A DNA stretch of 64,000 bases, from positions 1,116,001-1,180,000 of the forward strand of contig NZ_AP014548.1 of the NCBI RefSeq assembly GCF_000831385.1, given 5' to 3'. The notes beneath the pieces were generated by a model that was given only the letters and a program-made list of their open reading frames with translations, was not told the DNA's origin and ran no database searches. The translations under genes and the position numbers were made by a program. Source of the DNA: Nonlabens marinus S1-08. Lineage in GTDB: Bacteria; Bacteroidota; Bacteroidia; Flavobacteriales; Flavobacteriaceae. Positions 52,558 to 63,000 of this stretch are shown one piece after another. Numbering within the stretch: the first letter of the stretch is position 1; each line of letters opens with the position of its first letter.

Positions 52558-53894
52558 TGCGCACCATACACAAAGTTTCCGCTTTTAGATTCCTTTCCAG
52601 ATCCCGACAGATCTATAAAGACCCATTGCCTTTTCACAGAGAGAATTTTCAACGCTATGGGAACACCTTTAAAATCAGTCCAAAGCCTGGCTTGATGATT
52701 CATTTTACCTGCGATACAGAACTTACCCAGCACATTTTGCAAAAGAATCAGCGCAACTTTCACAAGTCTAGTCTACAAACAGATGATCTAGGCAAGTACA
52801 TAGGTCACGGACTATTGACTGCAAACGGCGAGGAGTGGCGCAATAATCGCAAACTGGTTCAACCTGCTTTCTACAAAAAGCAGTTGGCTACTCTGGTCGA
52901 TTCCATGGAGCAGGTGATTCAAAAAGAATTGAGCCGTATTCAGCCAGTAGTGGTCACTGATATCCACGATATTTTTAGCGATCTAGCGTTTAAGGTTGTA
53001 GCCCGCAGCTTGTTTTATCTGGAAGATATGGACGAGCGTATCAACAGGCTTCAACACATTACAGAGCAAGCCCAAAAAATGTTGATCAAAGAGCTGCGCT
53101 TGCCTTTTTTACAATGGTATTACGACCGCCGCTGGCTTTCTGGCGATTCCAGTATCGCGTATCATTTGGAACTAATCGATGAGGCGCGAGCGATTTTGCA
53201 AGACATCATCGACCATCGTCGTGCGGATACAAAAGAGTACGGTGACCTTCTCGATATGTTGCTGCAATCTACTTATGAAGATGGGTCGCATATGAGCGAT
53301 AGGCAATTGATTGATGAGATATTGGTGTTGTTCATTGCAGGACATGAAACCACAGCCAATGTGTTGACTTTTGCCGCCCAACTCTTAGCTCAACATCCCG
53401 ACAAAGCCAAAGCAGTTCAACAAGAGATCGCAAACCTTTCCTCGCAAGATTTGATGGAACAGCTCAAGGAACTGGAGTATACTAAACAGGTGCTTGAAGA
53501 AACCATGAGACTATACCCGCCAGCCTACGTGACAGATCGTGTGGCGGTGGCAGAAGATTCTTGCGGCGATATAGAAATACCTAAAGGCAGTATCTGGTTG
53601 ATCTCCTTCTTTGAAATGCACCGCCGCAAGGATTTGTGGGAGCGACCTGACGATTTCCTGCCAGAACGTTTTGAGCCAGAATTGCGCAAATCCTATACGG
53701 ATCACTATTTTCCATTTGGCGCGGGACCTCGCATGTGTATTGGGAATAATTTTGCGATGTTTGAAATGGCGTTGGTACTCAAAAATATTCTTGCCAATTA
53801 TGACATTCAACCTGTAGGTAATTCTATTGAGTACCATCCATTGATCACATTGCGACCTAAAAATGCACGGGTTATCTTCACCGCTAGAAAGTAG
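52557..53894 (+). CDS. Cytochrome P450
   Basis: 445-residue haem-thiolate monooxygenase. The oxygen-activation motif AGHETTAN, the ExxR of the K helix (ETMRLYPP), the PERF motif (FLPERFEPE) and the haem loop FGAGPRMCIG with the Cys ligand are all present. No N-terminal membrane helix is visible, so it is soluble or peripheral. It overlaps ruvB by one base and is thus probably translated with it. Sequence style is like CYP102/CYP4-related bacterial class E enzymes that hydroxylate fatty acids or carotenoids; the substrate is not known. No dedicated ferredoxin or reductase gene is nearby. Confidence 0.94.
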   Translation: MRTIHKVSAFRFLSRSRQIYKDPLPFHRENFQRYGNTFKISPKPGLMIHFTCDTELTQHILQKNQRNFHKSSLQTDDLGKYIGHGLLTANGEEWRNNRKLVQPAFYKKQLATLVDSMEQVIQKELSRIQPVVVTDIHDIFSDLAFKVVARSLFYLEDMDERINRLQHITEQAQKMLIKELRLPFLQWYYDRRWLSGDSSIAYHLELIDEARAILQDIIDHRRADTKEYGDLLDMLLQSTYEDGSHMSDRQLIDEILVLFIAGHETTANVLTFAAQLLAQHPDKAKAVQQEIANLSSQDLMEQLKELEYTKQVLEETMRLYPPAYVTDRVAVAEDSCGDIEIPKGSIWLISFFEMHRRKDLWERPDDFLPERFEPELRKSYTDHYFPFGAGPRMCIGNNFAMFEMALVLKNILANYDIQPVGNSIEYHPLITLRPKNARVIFTARK

Positions 53895-53910
53895 CAGTTT
53901 GTGGGTGAAA

Positions 53911-53934
53911 AGTTCGCTTTCGCGAAAGCGAACT
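53911..53934. repeat. Palindromic repeat, longest copy (24-bp perfect palindrome)
   Basis: The 20-bp form at 53913-53932 is extended by AG and CT to a perfect 24-bp palindrome. It lies 17 bp after the P450 stop and upstream of maeB, on no gene. Confidence 0.96.
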
Positions 53935-54001
53935 CCTTCCAGTCACATCAATTTTATCAAGGACTGTGCGATCTTAAAAAGATAGGAAACCCTTTAATCG
54001 C

Positions 54002-54009
54002 TACCTTTG
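54002..54009 (+). promoter_or_regulatory. -7 promoter element of maeB
   Basis: TACCTTTG fits TAnnTTTG; it lies 21 nt before the maeB ATG at 54031. No -33 TTG at the right spacing. Confidence 0.45.
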
Positions 54010-54030
54010 TTCTAGCCTAAAAAGCAATTT

Positions 54031-56343
54031 ATGAGCAGCAAGCCTAGTAGAAGGAGAGAAGCACTGGTTTATCACGCAAAACCTACACCTGGAAAGATCA
54101 AGGTGGTACCTACCAAAAAATACAGCAGTCAGCGCGACTTGTCGCTTGCCTACAGTCCAGGAGTGGCTGAACCTTGTCTTGAAATCGTTAAGGACCCAGC
54201 GAATGTCTATAAATACACTACTAAAGGAAATCTAGTTGCGGTCATTAGTAATGGTACCGCAGTTTTAGGATTAGGAGACATCGGCCCATTAGCCAGCAAG
54301 CCTGTCATGGAAGGTAAAGGCCTTCTCTTCAAGATTTTTGCAGATCTAGATTGTTTTGATATCGAGGTGGACACTAAGAATATAGAAGAGTTCATTGCTA
54401 CAGTAAAGAATATCGCTCCCACTTTTGGAGGTATCAATCTAGAGGACATTAAAGCTCCAGAAGCGTTTGAAATTGAAAGAAGACTTAAAGAGGAACTGGA
54501 CATTCCCGTCATGCATGACGATCAGCATGGTACGGCTATTATTTCTAGTGCAGCATTACTTAATGCGCTGGAACTGGCAGGTAAAAAAATCCAAGATGTG
54601 CAAATCGTAATTTCTGGGGCTGGTAGCGCTGCGATTTCTTGTACGTCCCTTTATGTGAAGTTAGGAGCGCGCAAGGAAAATATCATGATGTTTGATATTG
54701 ATGGCTTGATTACTAAAAACAGAACGGATCTGGGTGAGATGCAAATGCAATTTGCTACAGATAAAGAGCCTATGTCACTAGCGCAAGCCATGGTTGGGTC
54801 TGATGTGTTCCTTGGGTTATCTGCTGGTAATATTGTAAGCCAGGAAATGGTGCAAAGCATGAATGCAGATCCTATCGTTTTTGCAATGGCCAATCCAACG
54901 CCAGAGATTGATTATGATCTTGCGATGGCAGCACGAGAGGATATTATTATGGCGACCGGTCGTAGCGACCACCCTAATCAGGTGAATAATGTGCTGGGCT
55001 TTCCGTTCATCTTTAGAGGGGCGATGGACGTACGTGCGACCATGATTAATGAAGAAATGAAACTGGCAGCAACGCATGCTATCGCTAACCTTGCCAAGGA
55101 ACCGGTTCCAGAGCAAGTGAATATTGCATACGGAGAATTGAGGCTCAACTTCGGGAGGGATTATATTATTCCAAAGCCATTTGACCCACGATTGATCGCT
55201 ACAATTCCGCCTGCTGTAGCGAGAGCAGCAATGGAGTCAGGAGTAGCGCAAGAACCTATTACGGATTGGGATAAATATGAAGAGCAGTTATTGAGCCGTA
55301 TGGGCTCTGACAATAAGCTAGTCCGTTTGCTACTCAATCGTGCACGTATCAACCCTAAACGCATCGTTTTTGCTGAGGCAGATAACATTGACGTCTTAAA
55401 AGCGGCACAAATTGTCTTGGAAGAAGGAATCGGAACTCCGATCCTGCTAGGAAGAAAGGATGTGATTGAAGAAATGAAAAAAGAGCTGGAATTTGATGAG
55501 CCTTGCTTGATCATTGACCCTAAAACAGACGAGGAGTCTGCAAGACGAGATCGTTATGCCCACGAATTCTGGAAACTACGCCAGCGTAAAGGTGTTACAG
55601 AGTTTGACGCAGGAAAAACATTACGTCAGCGCAACTACTTTGCAGCGATGATGGTAAAAGTAGGAGATGCAGATGCACTGATTACAGGTGTGGCACAATC
55701 CTACCCGCGATCCGTTCGTCCTATGATGGAAATTATTGGGATGGCGCCAGGGGTAGAGAAAATTGCAACCACTAACTTAATGATCACAGATCGCGGACCA
55801 CTATTCATTTCTGACACATCGATTAATATCAATCCAGACTCTTTAGCACTTGCCAAAATTGCTCAGATGACCGGTAAAACTGCAACCATGTTTGGTGTAG
55901 AGCCAGTGATAGCCATGATTTCTTATGCTAACTTTGGTTCTAGCAAGCATCCTCACGCAACTAAAGTGACTGATGCGGTAAAGTACTTGCATCAATATTA
56001 CCCAAGCATTATAGTAGATGGAGAAATTCAAACCGACTTTGCGCTAAATGCAGAAATGCTTCAGCAAAAATTTCCATTCTCTAAGCTGGCGGGTAAAAAA
56101 GTCAATACACTAATCTTTCCTAATCTGGAAAGTAGCAATTCTACTTACAAATTACTGAAAGAATTACGTGGTATCGATTCTATTGGACCTATCATGATGG
56201 GAATGCAAAAGCCTTGTCACATACTCCAGCTAGGAGCTAGTGTGGACGAGATCGTTAACATGGCGGCAGTAGCTGTTATCGATGCCCAACAAAAAGAGAA
56301 AAAAGCTGCGCAACAGTCTCAAGCGAGCGTAAAGGCAGACTAA
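54031..56343 (+). CDS. maeB: NADP-type malic enzyme with C-terminal phosphotransacetylase-like domain
   Basis: Oxidative decarboxylation of malate to pyruvate, yielding NAD(P)H. 770 residues, the typical MaeB hybrid: malic domain (about 20-160, with YSPGVAEPC and the NGTAVLGLGDIG segment), the catalytic Lys and acidic metal ligands around MHDDQHGTA, the NAD-binding domain (about 165-400, ISGAGSAAISC), and a phosphotransacetylase-like domain (about 430-760) that in homologues binds acetyl-CoA as an allosteric regulator and is not a working transacetylase. It has its own promoter and terminator. Confidence 0.96.
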   Translation: MSSKPSRRREALVYHAKPTPGKIKVVPTKKYSSQRDLSLAYSPGVAEPCLEIVKDPANVYKYTTKGNLVAVISNGTAVLGLGDIGPLASKPVMEGKGLLFKIFADLDCFDIEVDTKNIEEFIATVKNIAPTFGGINLEDIKAPEAFEIERRLKEELDIPVMHDDQHGTAIISSAALLNALELAGKKIQDVQIVISGAGSAAISCTSLYVKLGARKENIMMFDIDGLITKNRTDLGEMQMQFATDKEPMSLAQAMVGSDVFLGLSAGNIVSQEMVQSMNADPIVFAMANPTPEIDYDLAMAAREDIIMATGRSDHPNQVNNVLGFPFIFRGAMDVRATMINEEMKLAATHAIANLAKEPVPEQVNIAYGELRLNFGRDYIIPKPFDPRLIATIPPAVARAAMESGVAQEPITDWDKYEEQLLSRMGSDNKLVRLLLNRARINPKRIVFAEADNIDVLKAAQIVLEEGIGTPILLGRKDVIEEMKKELEFDEPCLIIDPKTDEESARRDRYAHEFWKLRQRKGVTEFDAGKTLRQRNYFAAMMVKVGDADALITGVAQSYPRSVRPMMEIIGMAPGVEKIATTNLMITDRGPLFISDTSININPDSLALAKIAQMTGKTATMFGVEPVIAMISYANFGSSKHPHATKVTDAVKYLHQYYPSIIVDGEIQTDFALNAEMLQQKFPFSKLAGKKVNTLIFPNLESSNSTYKLLKELRGIDSIGPIMMGMQKPCHILQLGASVDEIVNMAAVAVIDAQQKEKKAAQQSQASVKAD

Positions 56344-56363
56344 TTAGAGTCTTAATTAAATAG

Positions 56364-56405
56364 CAAGGATGACGTCTATTAGTGGCGGCATCCTTGTTTT
56401 TATTT
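56364..56405 (+). terminator. Terminator of maeB
   Basis: CAAGGATG (56364-56371) pairs with CATCCTTG (56389-56396); loop of 17 nt; T-rich tail. Good but not perfect. Confidence 0.7.
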
Positions 56406-56439
56406 TGTTACATTTGGTCGATTGCAAATATCCTGTTAA

Positions 56440-57021
56440 ATGATTGCTCAACTGCAAGGCCAGCTGGTCGAGAAGAATCTTACTGATGTCGTTATAGATT
56501 GCGCTGGTGTAGGCTATTTTGTAGAGATCTCTCTACATACCTATTCCCTTATACCGGACGGTGAACATATCAAATTATATACTTACTTACTAGTACGCGA
56601 GGATGCCCAGCGTCTTTTCGGTTTTGCTGAAAAAAGTGAGCGTGAGGTTTTTAAACTTTTGTTGACGGTTTCTGGTATAGGCGCTAATACCGCAAGAACC
56701 ATGCTTTCCAGTCTAGATCCTTCCCAGATTGCACAAGCCATTGCAAATGGCGACGTGCGCACGATCCAGAGCGTAAAAGGAATTGGCGCTAAAACAGCCC
56801 AGCGCGTCATTCTAGATTTGAGAGATAAAATTTTGCAGGTTCTAGAAGATCCACAAATTTCAGTGCTGCCAAGCAATAGAGGCAGAGATGAGGCGTTATC
56901 TGCTTTGGAAACCTTAGGGTACGTACGTAAACAGGCTCAGAAAGTGGTTGATAAAATCCTTTCAGACCAGCCAGATGCGACTACAGAACAACTCATTAAG
57001 CAAGCACTTAAACAACTATAG
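56440..57021 (+). CDS. ruvA: Holliday junction DNA-binding protein RuvA
   Basis: 193 residues; four of these clamp a Holliday junction and guide RuvB. Domains: OB fold (1-65), the two helix-hairpin-helix motifs SGIGANTARTML and KGIGAKTAQRVIL (about 75-130), and the C-terminal RuvB-binding helices (150-193). A TACATTTG hexamer-type -7 sequence lies at 56409-56416, 24 nt before the ATG. sprA begins 3 bp after the stop codon, the usual flavobacterial order. Confidence 0.96.
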   Translation: MIAQLQGQLVEKNLTDVVIDCAGVGYFVEISLHTYSLIPDGEHIKLYTYLLVREDAQRLFGFAEKSEREVFKLLLTVSGIGANTARTMLSSLDPSQIAQAIANGDVRTIQSVKGIGAKTAQRVILDLRDKILQVLEDPQISVLPSNRGRDEALSALETLGYVRKQAQKVVDKILSDQPDATTEQLIKQALKQL

Positions 57022-57024
57022 GAT

Positions 57025-60000
57025 TTGAGGCAAGATTATATCAATCTGATACGCAAGTATTTATATGTCGTAATGTGTTTAGTTGTTTTCGCTTTCGCGA
57101 AAGCGCAAGTACCATCCACCACACCGCAAGATTCAACTGAAACTGGATTTAAAGTAGGTAAACTCACCTTACCCGACCCGCCCAGCATTACCACACTTTA
57201 CTTATACGATCCAGATTTAGATCGGTATATTTTTTCTAGCCGCTTTGCCCAGTACCGCATTCAATACCCATTTACCTTAACTCGAGAAGAGTATCAGCAA
57301 ATGGTGATTAAAGAGCAAATACGTTCCTATTTTCAAGAAAAATCTGCCACACTAGCCGGTAAGACGGAAGCTGATAAAGAAAAGCAGAAAAATTTGCTTC
57401 CTAATTTCTATGTAGATTCTGATTTGTTTAATAGCATTTTTGGCGGGAGTGAGATTTCTATCATTCCTCAAGGAAACGTGGCGATTGATTTAGGACTTCT
57501 GTATAATAAAACAGATAACCCTAGTTTTTCCCCTAGGAACCGGCAGAACCTCACCTTTGATTTTAATCAGCGCATCAACCTGAGTTTGACGGGTACGGTA
57601 GGTACTCGACTGAATGTGAATGCGAACTATGATACGGAAGGCTCTTTTGACTTTCAGAATCAAATCAAACTGGACTATACACCTACGGAAGATGATATTT
57701 TACAAAGTATTGAAGTAGGTAACGTGAGCATGCCGCTCAACTCGCAGTTGATACGAGGAGCGCAAAGCCTTTTTGGGGTAAAGACGGAATTACAGTTTGG
57801 TAAAACCAGAATTACAAGTGTTTTCTCAGAGCAGCAATCAGAATCTAGGACCGTTCAGGCGGCTGGTGGTGCGACCATCAATGACTTCGATTTTTTCTCT
57901 TTAGATTATGATGAGAATAGGCACTTCTTTTTAGCCCATTATTTTAGAGATAACTATGATAAGACATTAGCTAACTATCCATTTCTCAATACTAATATTC
58001 AGATCACGAGAGCTGAGGTATGGATCACCAACCGAGGAAATCGAACACAAGATGTAAGAAACCTAGTAGCTATTCAAGATATAGGAGAATCAGATCCTTC
58101 TAATATAGGTCTAGATCAGGTTCCACCTGGATTTTTGAATGCGGCACCGGGTAGCTTTCCTAGCAATCGAAATAATGATTTTAACCCAGTAGCCATCAGC
58201 AATGGTGGTGAAACGATATTGAATCGACAGATACGTGACGTAGCTACGGTGGAACAAGGCTTTGGAAGTGCCCAAGTGAATGAGGGGTTTGACTATGTAG
58301 TGTTAGAAAATGCACGTCAATTAAATCCTAGTGAGTACAAATTAAACCCGCAATTGGGTTATATCTCTTTAAACCAACGTTTGAACAATGATGAAGTAGT
58401 CGCGGTAGCGTTTCAATATACAGTAGGCGGTCAGGTTTTTCAAGTAGGTGAGTTTGCAAATGATGGAGTTACAGCCACTGAGGTGAATCAAAACCAAGGC
58501 GCGACCCAGCAGGTGGTGACAAACCAGAATTTAGTGGTGAAATTATTGAAGAGTAATTTGACTAATGTTTCAGAACCTATCTGGGACTTGATGATGAAGA
58601 ACATCTATAATCTGGGCGGTAGTCGTTTGTCTGCCGAAGATTTTAAACTGAACATCTTTTATCAATACCCACCAGAGCTCAATTATCTCACGGCTGCTCC
58701 TGGAACATTAGCTAATCCCGCTGTACCATTACCAGACGATGTCGATCAAACTACCTTACTTAGAGTTTTTAACCTTGACAACTTAAACCAGCAACTAGAC
58801 CCGCAACCATCAGGCGACGGTTTCTTCGACTTTGTTCCAGAAATCACTATTGAACCAGAAACAGGCAGAATCATTTTCACCACAGTAGAGCCCTTTGGAG
58901 AACATTTGTTTGATGAATTGGACAACACTCCTGTAGGCGGAACAGAAAACTACAACGATCCTACTACATATAATGCAAATCAAGCTCAGTACGTTTATAG
59001 AGAAATGTATCGCACTACCAAGGCACAAGCTTTACAGAATACCGAAAAGAATAAATATTTAATTAGAGGAGAATACAAATCAAGCGGTCAACAAGGTATA
59101 CCCATTGGTGGCTTCAATGTACCACGCGGTTCCGTTACGGTAAATGCTGGAGGAAGAACATTGCAGGAGGGTATTGATTATACAGTAGATTATGCCCGTG
59201 GTGTCGTGATCATATTAGATCAGGCTTTGTTAAATTCTAACGTTCCAATCCAAGTTTCTACTGAAAACAACTCGACTTTCAATCAGCAAACCAAACGATT
59301 TACGGGAATCAATGTAGAACATCAATTCAGTGAAGATTTAATAATAGGCGGTACGTTCCTAAACTTGAAAGAACGCCCCATTACTCAGAAGTCCACTTAT
59401 GGAACAGAGCCTATAAACAACACCATAATAGGCGCTAACTTTTTGTACAATACAGAGCTTCCATTCCTTACCAGACTGGCTAACCGCCTTCCCAATATTG
59501 ATACAGATGTAATGTCGAATCTTTCCCTACGAGGTGAGGCAGCTTACTTATTTCCAGGATCGCCTGATAGTGATAATTTCAACGGGCAAGCAGCTGCATA
59601 TGTCGATGATTTTGAAGGGTCCCAGACGTCTATTGATATCTTGTCTCCACTCAGCTGGAATCTGGCAAGTACTCCTGTGGCATTTGAAGGAGCAGGAAGT
59701 CCTAATAACCCATTAGCATACAATTATAGCCGTGGGAGATTGGCCTGGTACACCATTGACCCCATATTTTATGGAAACCAACGTCCCACAGGAATCAGCG
59801 ATGCTGATGTTTCCGACTATCGTACACGTCGCGTTTTTATCGATGAAATTTTTCCTCAAGTCGATATTCAGCAAGGTTTAACTCAGGTTATTAATACACT
59901 AGACTTATCCTTTTACCCAGATGAACGAGGTTCTTATAATTACAACCCGGCAGCTGCTGGAACTAATTTATTGCCTAATCCACAAAATAGCTGGGGTGGA

Positions 60001-63000
60001 ATAACCAGAACCTTTTTGAGTACAGATTTTGAACAAACTAATGTAGAGTACGTTCAATTTTGGGTAATGGACCCATTCTTATACGATCCAGCAAATGATG
60101 GGGGTACGATTTCTTTGAACTTAGGAAGCATCTCTGAAGATATTTTAAAGGACAATCGCAAGCAGTATGAGAATGGACTGCCGGAGGATGGCGGCACAGA
60201 TCTTACAGTTCCCACAGCTTTTGGAAAAGTACCTTTGAATCAATCGCTGATCTATGCGTTTGATACTGAAGGTCAAGAGCGCATCAATCAGGATATAGGT
60301 CTGGATGGTTATAGCGATGCTGAGGAAGTTCGTGACTTTCCGCAATTCGGCCCAGAGGATCCAGCAGCAGATAATTATGAATATTACCTCGCTGCCACAG
60401 GAGATGTGTTGGAAAGATACAAGCGCTATAACAATACAGAGGGAAACTCACCTACCCAAGTCACTCAAACCAATCGCGGTTCTACTACGTTACCAGATGT
60501 GGAAGACATCAACAGGGACAATACCATGAATACGATCGATAGCTATTTTGAATATGATATCGATGTCTATCCTGGAATGGATGTAGATAACAATCCATAC
60601 ATCAATGACTCAAGGTTAGTGAACACGACCTTGCCTAATGGTTCAACCATTGAAACTCGCTGGGTACAATTCCGTGTACCATTGAATGACCCAACTCGGG
60701 AGGCGATTGGTGGAATCAATGATTTCAGGGCTATACGATTCATGAGAATGTATTTGTCAGATTTTGAGGTGGATACGTTTTTGCGTTTTGGTGCTATGGA
60801 TTTGGTACGAGGCGATTACCGTCGTTTCACGGCATCGCTAGATCCTAATGATCCTAATGTAGACGACGATGCTACGACTTTTGAAGTACAAGCGGTGAAT
60901 ATTGAAACTAATGATGCTCGTACTCCCATACCGTACCGTTTACCTCCTGGAGTAATAAGAGAAGAGCTACGCACTCAAAATCAAAACATACGTCAAAACG
61001 AGCAATCTCTTTCCTTGCGAGTAGAAGATCTAGAAGCATTTGATAGAAGAGCGGTATTTAAAAATATTCGTATTGATATGCGTCAATATGAAAACTTGCA
61101 AATGTTTGTGCATGCAGAGTCTCTGGTAAACGATACTCCATTAAATGATGGAGAATTGGAAGCCTTTATTCGTATAGGTGTTGATTTTACAAACAATTAT
61201 TATGAAGTAAGAATACCACTTACCACAACTCCATTTGGAACCACCATACCATCAGAAATTTGGCCAGCGGCAAATGAGTTTGATATCGACCTTTCCTTGT
61301 TACAAGAAATCAAGTCAAGGGTGTTGAGTGATCCAACTCTCATAAATAGTGAAGTTAATTTCTTCAATCAAGCAGATTTAGAACCTGATTCTGCAGGAGA
61401 GCCTAACCAGCAGATTTATGGAATTAAAGGGAATCCAAATTTTGGCGACGTTAGAGCAATAATGCTAGGAGTTCGCAATAGCGGGAAATCAACAATTGGT
61501 GGCGAAGTTTGGTTCAATGAGTTGCGACTTTCAGGGCTTAAAAATCAAGGAGGCTATGCGGCCGTCATGAATCTTGACGCAAACGTGGCTGACTTTGCTA
61601 CGATCAGCGCTAATGGTAGAAGAAGCACGGTAGGTTTTGGAGCAATAGAGCAAGGACCTAATGAGCGCAGCCGTGAAGACGTCACACAATACGATGTAAC
61701 CACAAGTATAGGAGTGGGTCAGCTATTCCCTAAGAAATGGGGGTTAAATATTCCTTTTTCGTATAGAATTGAAGAGGAAACAGTAACACCACAATTTGAT
61801 CCACAATTTGAGGATATTGAGTTAGATACCCGACTTGCAAATGCAACTAGCGATGAAGAGCGCGATGCCATACAGGAACAGTCAGAAGATTATACTAGAC
61901 GTCAAAGTATCAACTTAATTGGAGTAGGGAAGGATCGTACAGGCGATAGTAAACCCATGCCCTACGATATCGAAAACTTTATTTTTTCAGGATCGTACAA
62001 TCAAACAGACCAGCGCAATTTTGAGATTGAGCAATTTAAAAATCAAGCGGTGAATGTAAATGCAACTTACAATTATGCATTTCCAGAATTTAAAGTAGAG
62101 CCCTTTAAAGAGGCGGACACTACCCTTGCGGGAGATTATTTGAAGTTTATTCGAGACATCAATTTTAACCTGTTGCCTAATAATTTTACAGCTAGCGGGT
62201 CTATAGTTAGACAATTCAATAAGCAAACTTTCCGTGATTTACAGTTGGACACTAATCCTGTAGATTTAGATGGTGACGGGATTCCTGACGCCCAAAACAT
62301 TGCCATTGCACCGCTTACAAATCGCAACTTTACTTTAGGGAATAGATACGCTATTACATGGGACTTGACCCAGTCGCTCAATTTGAACATTTCTGCAAAC
62401 AACGACCGGATTGTACGCAGTTACATAGATAATGAGACGAACACTATTGATGAGAATTATACGCTCTGGAGCAATTTCTTGGATGAAGGAATTCCAGATT
62501 CCCATACACAACAGTTTAAAGCGACTTATCAAGTACCCTTCAGTAAGCTGCCTTTTCTCGCTTTCGCGAAAGCGACATATACCTACACCGCAGACTTTAA
62601 TTGGCAACGTAATTCCCAGCAATTCCAGCAATTAGAAGGAATTCCGAATTTAGGAAACAGTGTGCAAAACGCCAACACGCATCGTATTAATGGGAATTTA
62701 GATCTAGACAAGTTGTACAAATACGTAGGTTTAGAAAAGAAAAAATTTGGAGCTGCAGCACGCAAGGATGCCCAGCAAAGATCAAGAAGTACTTCTAGAA
62801 GTAGACTTCCTAGAGCAAATCAAGAAAGCGGCAATCTTGCTGAGGTAGAAAAGAAAGAGGACATCAATATTCCTAAAGAAAATTTTGCCAATAAGACATA
62901 CAACACTGTAGTCGGAGTTTTAACATCAATAAAGCGGGCCACAATCAATTACGAGGAAAATAATGGGACATATCTTCCTGGATATACCCCTAGCGTTGGG

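Noticed and set aside
3510..62574. Palindrome copies as CRISPR repeats or IS ends
   Set aside because: No regular spacing, no spacers, no transposase, no target duplications; copies are 1.5-10 kb apart.
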